Source of the DNA: Prevotella sp. CAG:891
GTDB taxonomy: Bacteria; Bacteroidota; Bacteroidia; Bacteroidales; Bacteroidaceae
Length of the DNA stretch: 25,504 nucleotides
Reading direction: 5' to 3'
NCBI GenBank assembly: GCA_000437675.1
Contig: FR901701.1
Coordinates: 1 to 25,504, forward strand
Positions 1 to 6,309 of the stretch are shown here, one piece after another. The first letter of the stretch is position 1. The number at the start of each line of letters is the position of its first letter. Below the pieces are notes generated by a model, which saw only the letters and a program-made list of their open reading frames with translations, did no database searches and had not been told where the DNA came from. The position numbers were made by a program, and so were the translations under genes.

Positions 1-42
1 TCTGTGCGAAGGAGCATAGCGGGCTATGTGACTGAGTACAGA
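1..42. repeat. Short palindromic hairpin motif, copy 1
   Basis: GAAGGA (8-13) is followed by a 7-bp stem GCATAGC/GCTATGT around GG (14-29), then GACTGA (30-35). An outer pair TCTGT (1-5)/ACAGA (38-42) encloses it. The same layout, with the same spacing but different stem bases, recurs at 1610-1637. No gene is visible in 1-182. The function is unknown; it may be a dispersed repeat or a structured RNA. Confidence 0.5.
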
Positions 43-134
43 GCAAACAAATGCGGTGCAAGAACGTAATTCAAAGTAAAAATACTTCGATAGAATTATA
101 TAAAATAATTTTGAACACCTACTTATTATTCCAA

Positions 135-168
135 TACCCCCGGGCGGATCGTCTGTCCGTCAGGGGTA
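135..168. repeat. Nested inverted repeat
   Basis: TACCCC (135-140) pairs with GGGGTA (163-168) and an inner CGGA pairs with TCCG. It lies between the lysO terminator and the motif at the left edge. There is no convincing T-run on either strand, so it is recorded as a stem-loop without a function. Confidence 0.35.
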
Positions 169-182
169 GGGGCTATAAAAAT

Positions 183-240
183 AAAGCCGCATGGCAGTTA
201 CCTCAGCAAACATTGAGTGTAACAGCCATGTGGCTTTTTT
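183..240. terminator. Strong stem-loop terminator after lysO, probably bidirectional
   Basis: AAAGCC-CATGGC-GTTAC on the left pairs with GTAAC-GCCATG-GGCTTT on the right, with two single-base interruptions, around a loop of about 17 nt. On the plus strand a run of T follows directly; on the minus strand TTTATTTTT follows. It begins about 24 bp past the stop of the minus-strand lysO operon, so termination of that operon is the natural reading. Confidence 0.8.
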
Positions 241-263
241 GTCAGTTTAGGATATGCGATAAA

Positions 264-890
264 TTAAAGTTCGCAAAGGAACGGAACCAGCAAAGGCACC
301 GATAAGTCGAGCATCATGCCGTGGAACAATGCCACCGGAATCATTTCCTTGCCCGAGTAGCGCACAATAGCCGGCATCGCCACATCCACTGAGGTCACCC
401 CCGCAGCCGAAATAGTGGCCAGTGGACCAAAGAAGCGAACCAAAAGCGGCGCAAACACCAAGGCTGAAATTTCGCGGCAGATATTCGCCAGCAGGGCTAT
501 CGTGCCCAATTCCGTAGCCAGTTGAGCCCCGAGCGATTCCATTTTCAGTTGCGTAATGATGATTGACGAAACTGAGTAGTAACCCATGCCGCTTCCCACC
601 GCCATACAGTCAGTAGCACTCCAGTGATAGCGGAAAAGCAGCAGGCTCGCCATGGCCGAGAAGAGCAGCGTACCCGTCACTGTGCCCAAAGGCAGCAAAA
701 GCATTTTAGGGTGAAAGTTTTTAATCATTTCCTTTAGGTTGTCGCTGCTGCCCACGCTGATACCCACCTGCAGCATCAGTGCATACAGAATGTAGAGCGA
801 CGCATCGTGCAAGTCCCAATCCAGTTCAAACACCGAACCTGCTACGCAACCAATGATGAATACCAAAACTACGAACAAACTTTGTTTCAT
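264..890 (-). CDS. lysO: Lysine exporter LysO, C-terminal half (split gene)
   Basis: Inner-membrane protein of 208 aa with several hydrophobic segments. It carries the DUF340/LysO signatures: a GMGYYSVSS segment near residue 100 and AGVTSVDVAMPAIV near residues 162-175. The LysO family (YbjE in E. coli, about 300 aa) exports L-lysine and toxic analogues. Here the family is divided into this part and a 97-aa N-terminal part; the two sum to 305 aa. The two genes overlap by 4 nt (ATGA), which suggests translational coupling and joint assembly. Split LysO is, to my knowledge, usual in Bacteroidales and not a sign of decay. Lysine specificity is inferred from the family. Confidence 0.85.
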   Translation of the reverse strand: MKQSLFVVLVFIIGCVAGSVFELDWDLHDASLYILYALMLQVGISVGSSDNLKEMIKNFHPKMLLLPLGTVTGTLLFSAMASLLLFRYHWSATDCMAVGSGMGYYSVSSIIITQLKMESLGAQLATELGTIALLANICREISALVFAPLLVRFFGPLATISAAGVTSVDVAMPAIVRYSGKEMIPVALFHGMMLDLSVPLLVPFLCEL

Positions 891-1180
891 TTCGTAGCCT
901 CCTTTCTGTCCTTTTTACCCGTAAACAGATAGCGGTAAATCAGCGCAGCCGCAATGGCACTGCCCAATATGCTGGCAAATCCAATCAGCAAAGCCTGACC
1001 GCCGAAACGCCATAGATTTTTCACGATAAGCGGATTTTCACCCACCGAAATGCCCAAAACAAAGAGCATAAAGCAAATGGTTACATGAATGCCCTGATTG
1101 GCATGTTGTACCCAGCTGAAGCGGCGCAGAAGATAGCCTACCGCTACGCCAAAAGCTGCGATTAGAATAACGATAAACAT
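887..1180 (-). CDS. LysO N-terminal half (DUF340-like membrane protein)
   Basis: Small membrane protein of 97 aa with about three hydrophobic segments (near residues 1-18, 31-46 and 63-86) and a basic C-terminal tail (GKKDRKE). The segment FMLFVLGISVGENP matches the conserved N-terminal part of LysO. It is the first gene of a two-gene operon and its stop overlaps the start of the larger half in an ATGA. A good Bacteroidetes promoter lies just upstream. It probably forms one transporter with the product of the next gene. Both frames are intact and tightly coupled, so a split gene is preferred over a frameshifted one. Confidence 0.82.
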   Translation of the reverse strand: MFIVILIAAFGVAVGYLLRRFSWVQHANQGIHVTICFMLFVLGISVGENPLIVKNLWRFGGQALLIGFASILGSAIAAALIYRYLFTGKKDRKEATK

Positions 1181-1217
1181 GAGCAGATAAAATTACGTTT
1201 AGTTAGTTTTTGCTCTG

Positions 1218-1247
1218 CAAATATAGGTGTTTTATGCGACATTTCAA
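1218..1247 (-). promoter_or_regulatory. Bacteroidetes sigma-A type promoter of the lysO operon
   Basis: On the minus strand TTG (1247-1245) is followed after exactly 19 bp by TATATTTG (1225-1218), a full match to TAnnTTTG with the expected spacing. Transcription would start near 1211, leaving a leader of about 30 nt before the ATG at 1180. Confidence 0.75.
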
Positions 1248-1389
1248 CTATTTTTACTCATATCATTCATCTCTTTCTGACATTTTTCTGATTTCTATTT
1301 TCTCCTACTTATTTTTTAACTACCGCTTGCCAACCCGACTTCCCAAATTGCCTTGCATTCGATGTTGCCTCTATCTTCTTCGCCAAATC

Positions 1390-1460
1390 GCGCTGCGTCA
1401 ACAGAGCGCATCGGGCGCGCTCCTTTCGTTGATTACACAAAAGGAGCGCGCCCGGTTTTT
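1390..1460 (+). terminator. Orphan GC-rich stem-loop with T-run
   Basis: A perfect 15-bp stem (1412-1426 with 1440-1454, CGGGCGCGCTCCTTT arm) has a 13-nt loop and is followed on the plus strand by GGTTTTTGG. A smaller stem GCGCT/AGCGC (1390-1394/1405-1409) sits just before it. No plus-strand gene lies upstream. It is either the 3' end of an unrecognised small RNA or a remnant. The minus strand lacks a T-run after the stem. Apart from the lysO promoter I see no gene in 1181-1541. Confidence 0.55.
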
Positions 1461-1541
1461 GGTAGTAAATTTTCGTCTCGTCAGCCTGTTTTTGTCGGCA
1501 TTTCAGTCAAAGTTAAGCAGCAAAAACAAGTAAAATCAAAA

Positions 1542-1736
1542 TGAAGTCGTCTGAACTTTTATGAAATTCAAGATTTGCCTTAATTTTTGAGGCGTTTTGG
1601 GTCTTGAAGGAAGGAGTGTTGCGAGCTACACGACTGATGAATGGTCAAAAAACGGCCCAAACTAAAGGTGAAGATAGATTTTAGAAGAGATAAATCTCCA
1701 AATCAAATCTTCGTCAGAAAAGTTTAGACGACTTCA
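1542..1736. mobile_element. MITE-like palindromic element with 19-bp terminal inverted repeats
   Basis: The left end (1542-1560) and the right end (1718-1736, read on the other strand) agree at 18 of 19 positions: TGAAGTCGTCTRAACTTTT. The match continues inward after a short gap with AAGATTT on both sides, and again with GTTTTGGGTC opposite GGCCCAAAC. The element is 195 bp, has no open frame, and carries copy 2 of the hairpin motif at its centre. No target-site duplication is obvious. It looks like a non-autonomous miniature element, or possibly a large stem-loop RNA. Confidence 0.55.
1610..1637. repeat. Short palindromic hairpin motif, copy 2
   Basis: GAAGGA (1610-1615), stem GTGTTGC/GCTACAC around GA (1616-1631), then GACTGA (1632-1637). 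Layout and spacing are identical to positions 8-35. The stem has one T-T mismatch. Three pairs differ from copy 1 while keeping pairing. Confidence 0.5.
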
Positions 1737-1741
1737 ATATT

Positions 1742-1900
1742 TCAGCAGTTCGAAGCAACTGCATCTTCAGCAAATCGACGCGCCATTTGGCGAGCCTCCT
1801 CCTCATTGTCCTTTTCGGGCAAATAAAAGCGGGCAAAGGCGCGGATAAAGTGTAAGCACTCCTCGCTGGCCGAAGATTTTTCATGCGTAAAATGGTTCAT
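1742..1900 (-). CDS. Hypothetical 52-aa protein downstream of the sigma factor
   Basis: Open frame of 52 codons plus a TGA stop, starting at an ATG (1900). The product begins MNHFTHEKSSASEECLHF and continues with an aromatic and basic middle (IRAFARFYLP) and a charged helix-like C-terminal half rich in E, R and A, ending in SNC. No signal peptide or membrane segment is seen. Codon use is protein-like and GC-rich compared with the flanking AT-rich DNA. It follows the sigma-factor gene on the same strand after 161 nt, so the two may be cotranscribed. I do not recognise the family and assign no function. Its stop lies only 5 bp outside the inverted-repeat element. Confidence 0.6.
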   Translation of the reverse strand: MNHFTHEKSSASEECLHFIRAFARFYLPEKDNEEEARQMARRFAEDAVASNC

Positions 1901-2061
1901 AGGCACACCTTTAATAAGAGAAAATGGTTCTGTAAAATCAATCCTTTTCCCTTATATAACGGCCAAAACCGCTTTTTAGTGTGTACAATATCTAAAATAC
2001 AGCCTATTAAGTGTCAGTTGCGCACTTTTTTGCTGTCAACTGCATCCTTTGGGGGCAGCAA

Positions 2062-2655
2062 CTACACGCAGAGCGAAATATGGTTTATTTCAGCCATTCG
2101 TCGCATATTGATAATGCCGTAGCGCATGCGTCCCAATGCTGTATTGATGCTTACTCCCGTAATGTCAGCAATTTCTTTGAAACTCAAGTCCTGATAAAAA
2201 CGCATATACACCACTTCACGCTGGTTATCCGGCAGTTTGTCCATCAGCACCCTCACGTCGGTGAGCACCTGTTCGTTAATCAATTCATATTCCCTGTAGC
2301 CATCTGCCATCATTGCCACTTCCTGCCAAACCGTTTCTGAATCCTCCTCGTCGTAAACCAACGCCTCATTGCGTTCATTTCTGAACTGGTCAATCAGCAA
2401 GTTATGCGCAATGCGCGTCAGCCAGGCATAAAAGCGTCCATTCTCCTTATACCTGCCTTGGCGTAGGGTCATGATAGCCTTGACGAAGGTCTCTTGAAAG
2501 AGGTCGTCTGCCATGTCGTTATTACGGACAATATATGAAATGTAGGAATACAGCCTATCTTTGTAGCGCAGCAAGAGTTCATCAAAAGCCTCATTGCAGC
2601 CCGACACAAAAAGAGCCACCAATTCTTCATCGGTGTGTAAGGTCAAATTTTCCAT
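2062..2655 (-). CDS. ECF-type RNA polymerase sigma factor (sigma-70 family)
   Basis: Protein of 197 aa with the two-domain ECF layout. Region 2 covers about residues 20-95 (RYKDRLYSYISYIV, DDLFQETFVKA, then WLTRIAHNLLIDQFRN). Region 4 covers about residues 135-187 (LPDNQREVVYMRFYQDLS, then FKEIADITGVSINTALGRMR, a helix-turn-helix). It would direct RNA polymerase to a specific promoter set. No anti-sigma gene of the FecR kind is adjacent and no SusC gene follows, so it does not have the usual FecI/FecR context of SusCD loci. A 52-aa gene lies downstream, and a radical SAM gene is divergent. Whether it controls the SusCD-fasciclin operon 4 kb away cannot be told from sequence. Confidence 0.93.
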   Translation of the reverse strand: MENLTLHTDEELVALFVSGCNEAFDELLLRYKDRLYSYISYIVRNNDMADDLFQETFVKAIMTLRQGRYKENGRFYAWLTRIAHNLLIDQFRNERNEALVYDEEDSETVWQEVAMMADGYREYELINEQVLTDVRVLMDKLPDNQREVVYMRFYQDLSFKEIADITGVSINTALGRMRYGIINMRRMAEINHISLCV

Positions 2656-2753
2656 TACTTAAAGTGTTTTGAGGTAGAGAAGTAATGTTGTGCGATAGGC
2701 CGGATTATTTTAAGGTGGATAAATTCACAAAGCGTCATTTTGCACTTTGTCAT

Positions 2754-2761
2754 CAAAAATA
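2754..2761 (-). promoter_or_regulatory. Possible -7 box upstream of the sigma gene
   Basis: On the minus strand TATTTTTG matches TAnnTTTG about 100 bp upstream of the sigma start, but no TTG stands at the expected spacing. The rest of the divergent gap 2656-2928 shows no gene. Confidence 0.3.
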
Positions 2762-2928
2762 GCGATTTACATACCGATTCCTTCGTTTTTCTTTGAGCAA
2801 CGTGTGAAAAAGTATAACGCACAGCAAATTTAACCCTTTGTGCCGAATTAAACAAGTTTGATGTACAATATTTTTCACATTTCCTCGTTAAGAAGGTGTT
2901 TAAATTTCTCTTTTTCAATAAAATCGCC

Positions 2929-3855
2929 ATGCAAGTTCCTTATTACACCTACGCCGCTTTCCTCTCCCGTCACTTTGAAGGTAAGGTGCAAAAGCTCCCC
3001 CTCGACGTTGGCGCCACCTGTCCCGTGCGCGATGGTAGTGTCTCGCACGGCGGTTGCGCCTTCTGCAACGGTCGCAGTTTTGTGCCCGACATGTGCAGCG
3101 AACAATATAGCGTTGCTACCCAACTACAGGCTGGTAAGCAATTCTTTTTGCGCAAACATCCCCACGACAACGTAGCCTATCTTGCTTATTTTCAGGCAGG
3201 AAGCAACACTTATATGCCACTTTCTGTCATGCAGTGTTACATCAGCCAAGCTCTTTCTGTTCCCGGTGTTCGCGGCATCGTTCTTGCCACCCGTCCCGAC
3301 TGTTTGTCTACTTCCTGGCTTGATTACCTCGAACACCTCAGCCGCCAAACTTTCGTCATGGTAGAGTTAGGCATAGAATCCGTCAACGACGATGTACTTC
3401 GGCAAATAGGTCGCGGCCATGATGTAGCTACCTCAGCCCAAGCTGTTCGTCAGCTCCACTTGCGAGGGATACATGTAGGCGTACATTTTATTTTGGGTTT
3501 GCTTGGCGAAAGTCGCGAAAGTCAGCTGCAACAAGCCTTTGAAGCCTCGCGTTGGCAAGTCGACAGCGTAAAACTTCATCAGTTGCAAATTTTGCGTGGT
3601 TCGCGTTTTGCCCGTCAGTATGCAGAATTTCCCGAACGCTTCTCTCTGTTTTCATTGCCCGACTATGTCTCCCTCGTTGCCGACTTTATCGAACGCCTGC
3701 ATCCTGCCATTGCAGTTGAGCGTTTTGTTTCGCAATCGCCTGCTTCACTTTTGATTGCACCCCGTTGGGGAGTTAAGCCCGACGAAGTCGTTCGCCTTGT
3801 CTGTTCCACCCTTGCCGAACGCCGCACGCATCAGGGTATTTTATGCCCGTTGTGA
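2929..3855 (+). CDS. YhcC-like radical SAM protein (TIGR01212 family)
   Basis: Protein of 308 aa from the ATG at 2929; an in-frame GTG at 2896 would add 11 residues, but the sequence from MQVPYYTYAAFLS matches how the family begins. The iron-sulfur cysteines follow the pattern C-x12-C-x2-C typical of this family: CPVRDGSVSHGGCAFC near residues 31-46. Further conserved parts are the YFQAGSNTY segment, which resembles the family's YFQ-NT motif, then ATRPDC, MVELGIES and GVHFILGLLGE. The protein binds a 4Fe-4S cluster and S-adenosylmethionine and is probably cytoplasmic. The substrate of the family is not known. It appears monocistronic and lies divergent to the sigma gene. Confidence 0.9.
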   Translation: MQVPYYTYAAFLSRHFEGKVQKLPLDVGATCPVRDGSVSHGGCAFCNGRSFVPDMCSEQYSVATQLQAGKQFFLRKHPHDNVAYLAYFQAGSNTYMPLSVMQCYISQALSVPGVRGIVLATRPDCLSTSWLDYLEHLSRQTFVMVELGIESVNDDVLRQIGRGHDVATSAQAVRQLHLRGIHVGVHFILGLLGESRESQLQQAFEASRWQVDSVKLHQLQILRGSRFARQYAEFPERFSLFSLPDYVSLVADFIERLHPAIAVERFVSQSPASLLIAPRWGVKPDEVVRLVCSTLAERRTHQGILCPL

Positions 3856-4043
3856 GTAGTCTGTATCGGGCCATTCTGTAGAAATTATTTTCTGCTTAAA
3901 TCCTGCGTCTTGAAAATTGTGGTTTCTATAATGTATAACACTGTATATCAATCTATAATTATTTTATCTCGGTAAAAAATATATACAATTCGTATGCGGC
4001 TAAATAACGATTTTGGCTTTGTGCCTGCACCTTAGGCTGTGTG

Positions 4044-4070
4044 AAAGTATTTTGCCTCATACTTTTTTCT
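4044..4070 (+). terminator. Weak AT-rich stem-loop with T-run
   Basis: AAAGTAT (4044-4050) pairs with ATACTTT (4059-4065) and is followed by TTTCTTG. It lies about 190 nt past the radical SAM stop and could end that transcript. The rest of 3856-4337 is AT-rich and shows no gene. Confidence 0.35.
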
Positions 4071-4337
4071 TGTTTCCTGCTGTCTGTATTTTCTCACCCT
4101 GTGTGTTAGCCAAATGCTGTTTTTGTATGATTTGATGTATGTGATTCAAGCGTTCTTTTATGTTTTTCCGGCTATTTGCTGAGTATTCGTCCATAAGTCT
4201 GCGTCGGCTGTCTTTTATGTTCTTCAAATATCAAATGCTATTAGGTAATTTTTAAATCTTTTCTCAGAAGCTGCATTTATATAGAATTTTGCGATAAAAA
4301 GCCTTGTATAAATAGTGCTGTTTTCAAAAAGAATCAT

Positions 4338-4345
4338 TATTTTTG
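4338..4345 (+). promoter_or_regulatory. Possible -7 promoter box upstream of the Rid/chorismatase-like gene
   Basis: TATTTTTG is a full match to TAnnTTTG in an AT-rich stretch. A TTG at 19-21 bp upstream is missing. If used, the leader to the gene at 4767 would be about 415 nt. Confidence 0.35.
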
Positions 4346-4346
4346 C

Positions 4347-4680
4347 ATGAGTATTAAGAAATGGAGTAAAGGAAGTAGAAGAAATAAATTTATCCCTCGG
4401 TTGAATCCGTTGAACCACCTTTGAAAACAGTCTGTGGTATAAAGCACTTGGTAAGGTTTACATTCGTCCGGAGCAGATTCTTAGTTTTACTAATAGGGTG
4501 GGGTATTCAGCTAAACGCATGCAATGGTTGACAGAGATATGTTGCCGCACACAGACAGGCTGCGTTTCTTACCTTAGTAACCCTGTTCACACAATCGGTG
4601 GGTGGTGTTATTGCACCTTTGTCCGATGTTCTTGTTTTTTTTCTGCATTCTTTTTTCTTTTTCGCTTCTCGTTACCATGA
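4347..4680 (+). pseudogene. Possible decayed small gene
   Basis: An ATG at 4347 opens a very basic 25-codon frame (begins MSIKKWSKGSRRN) that stops at 4424. From 4414 a second frame (+1) runs open to 4680 with protein-like text such as FENSLWYKALGKVYIRPEQI and GYSAKRMQWLTE, before turning into low-quality F/C-rich text. This could be a frameshifted remnant or chance. I recognise no family. Confidence 0.25.
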
Positions 4681-4763
4681 AAACCAGAGAAGTCGCAGTA
4701 ACTCTTTTGAATAACACGTCGAAGCTGCCTGGCGATGTACACGTTCAGAGCAGCGGACATTAA
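4677..4763 (+). CDS. Possible 28-aa leader ORF
   Basis: ATG (4677) to TAA (4763), product MKTREVAVTLLNNTSKLPGD followed by VHVQSSGH. It ends 3 nt before the ATG of the next gene, spacing that would allow translational coupling. No similarity is recognised and the length is easily reached by chance, so confidence is low. Confidence 0.25.
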   Translation: MKTREVAVTLLNNTSKLPGDVHVQSSGH

Positions 4764-4766
4764 GAT

Positions 4767-5858
4767 ATGAGTCAGAATTCCTTTAGCATATTGCAACCAC
4801 GTCAGGGTGATACTCTTGCTGCACAGGCCGACGACCTTTTGCAGCAGTTCGAAGCCTACTGTGCGCAGCATCATTGTCAACTCTCGCAATTGATGCAAGC
4901 CCGCCTTTATGTTTCAGATGCAGCCAATCAGTGTCCCGCACTTGTAAAACACGCACTGTATGACCGCCTTTTCCCCTCTGGCGTATGCAGCATCATTGAG
5001 CAACCCCCACTCAGCGGCGTCAAAGTAGCTTTGTTTCTGTGGTTTAACCAGTCAATATGCAGCCGCGAAGTTTACGAATTACCGGATGGTACTGTTGCGG
5101 AAATGCATACTACAGCACGTCAACGCTTTGTGTATCAAAGTGTTCGCTTTGGGGCAGATGTCGGTGCGGCCGATTCTGCGACCCAGACACGTCGCGCCTT
5201 TGAAAGTCACATTCATCAGCTCACTTCGCGAGGCATGAATTTGAAAGATCATTGCCACCGAACCTGGATTTTCGTTCGTGATGTCGATCGGCATTATGCC
5301 GGCGTCGTACAGGCACGTAACGAACTCTTTGCCCGTCAAGGATTAACTTCTGACACCCACTATATTGCATCCACCGGTATTGGTGGAGCTTGCGAACATC
5401 GTGAGGCACTCGTAGCTATTGATTTTCTCTCTATCGATGGGTTGCAGCCCGGTGCCGTGAGTTATCTTCATGCTCCTGAGTATCTCAATCCTACTCACGA
5501 ATACGGCGTAGCCTTTGAACGCGGAACCTGTTTGCAGCTTGCTCCCGATCAGCGCTGCTACTTTGTGTCCGGTACCGCCAGTATTGACAAATATGGCGAG
5601 TGTTTGTTTCGGGGCGATGTGCTCACCCAGGCTGGACGCTTGTTTTTGAACATCGAAAAGTTGCTTGAATCAGCCGGAGGAACTCTTGCGGATATGACTT
5701 ATTTTATTGTTTATCTGCGAGATATAGCCGATGTTCCTGTTCTCCGTCGCTACATGCAAATCCGCTTTCCAAACACCCCGTTTCTACTCACAGAAGCCCG
5801 CGTTTGTCGCCCTGAGTGGTTAATCGAAGTAGAAGGAATGGCAGTGGGAAACCTGTGA
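4767..5858 (+). CDS. Rid/chorismatase-superfamily protein
   Basis: Cytoplasmic-looking protein of 363 aa without a signal peptide. The C-terminal half (about residues 230-363) has the Rid (YjgF) fold signatures: FVSGTASIDKYGE, then GDVLTQAGRLFLNIEKLLES, MTYFIVYLRDIADVP, and the end EARVCRPEWLIEVEGMAV with the arginine-rich C-terminal motif of Rid proteins. The order GTAS - GD - Q - NI-LL also resembles FkbO/Hyg5/XanB2 chorismatases, but the GHE-type residues that follow GTAS there are replaced by DKYGE. The middle part contains STGIGGACEHREALVAIDFL. Chorismate cleavage, imine hydrolysis or another reaction are all possible; I do not assign one. It stands alone, so context gives no pathway. 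Confidence 0.72.
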   Translation: MSQNSFSILQPRQGDTLAAQADDLLQQFEAYCAQHHCQLSQLMQARLYVSDAANQCPALVKHALYDRLFPSGVCSIIEQPPLSGVKVALFLWFNQSICSREVYELPDGTVAEMHTTARQRFVYQSVRFGADVGAADSATQTRRAFESHIHQLTSRGMNLKDHCHRTWIFVRDVDRHYAGVVQARNELFARQGLTSDTHYIASTGIGGACEHREALVAIDFLSIDGLQPGAVSYLHAPEYLNPTHEYGVAFERGTCLQLAPDQRCYFVSGTASIDKYGECLFRGDVLTQAGRLFLNIEKLLESAGGTLADMTYFIVYLRDIADVPVLRRYMQIRFPNTPFLLTEARVCRPEWLIEVEGMAVGNL

Positions 5859-5878
5859 TTTTAAGCCAATAATATGTT

Positions 5879-5940
5879 ACATTTGAGTTAATTTTTTCAA
5901 CCAATACTATCATATTTGTTGCATTTAGTATCTCAAATGT
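5879..5940. repeat. Nested inverted repeat after the Rid-like gene
   Basis: Outer arms ACATTTGAG (5879-5887) and CTCAAATGT (5932-5940) are a perfect 9-bp pair, and inner arms ATACTA (5904-5909) and TAGTAT (5926-5931) a perfect 6-bp pair directly inside the right outer arm. It begins 20 nt past the stop. It may act as an AT-rich transcript end or as a protein-binding dyad. Confidence 0.45.
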
Positions 5941-6012
5941 TGACTCCGGTGTTCATTTGTCTTTAACAATTATAGTGGTTTTGATTCTTAATAATACTTA
6001 ATGGCTAAAATA

Positions 6013-6025
6013 TTACTCGTAGTAA
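6013..6025. promoter_or_regulatory. Palindrome upstream of the operon promoter, possible operator
   Basis: TTACT-cgt-AGTAA is a perfect palindrome with a 3-nt spacer, ending 25 bp before the -7 box at 6051. An upstream regulator site is possible; no regulator is identified. Confidence 0.25.
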
Positions 6026-6050
6026 TGCTACTTAGGCATAAAAAAACGAT

Positions 6051-6058
6051 TAAATTTG
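6051..6058 (+). promoter_or_regulatory. Probable -7 box of the fasciclin-SusCD operon
   Basis: TAAATTTG is a full match to TAnnTTTG followed by CAGCC, but no TTG lies 19-21 bp upstream. The leader to the ATG at 6310 would be about 245 nt. That leader contains an inverted repeat CAACG/CGTTG (6230-6245) and no gene. It is the best promoter candidate for the seven-gene block. Confidence 0.45.
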
Positions 6059-6309
6059 CAGCCATAACCTACTTCAAGAGTGATGCGAATCTCTTAAAAT
6101 TGTAAAGCCGAGATGGCAATATGTAATTTTTAAGGTTCAAATGTTAAAAAGTTAGTTCTAATTTTTCTTTTTATTCATACATCACTTTTAGGTCAGCAAT
6201 CAACTCACAACAGTGCATATAACGTGCGTCAACGTTTAATCGTTGCAGTGCGATGATATAAACCCAATTCCAAGTAAATACAATAAACAAAATATTTAAT
6301 CGAAAAAAA

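Noticed and set aside
264..1180. Frameshifted lysO
   Set aside because: The two frames overlap by ATGA, each is complete, and a split LysO is known in Bacteroidales, so it is read as two coupled genes.
1317..1411. A 31-codon minus-strand frame starting MRSVDAARFGEED right after the GC-rich stem
   Set aside because: The text looks somewhat protein-like, but the length is easily reached by chance and no context or similarity supports it.
1210..1533. A 107-codon plus-strand frame in the gap after lysO
   Set aside because: Composition is F/Y/S/L-rich as expected of AT-rich noncoding DNA, it starts inside the lysO promoter and runs through the orphan terminator stem.
3856..4337. tRNA or rRNA genes in the larger gaps
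   Set aside because: No cloverleaf-like pairing, TTCRA loop or rRNA sequence was recognised by eye in this or the other gaps; a tRNAscan or Rfam search was not possible.
4608..4898. A 96-codon minus-strand frame over the start of the Rid-like gene
   Set aside because: It overlaps a better supported gene and ends in a low-complexity lysine-rich tail from the T-rich plus strand.
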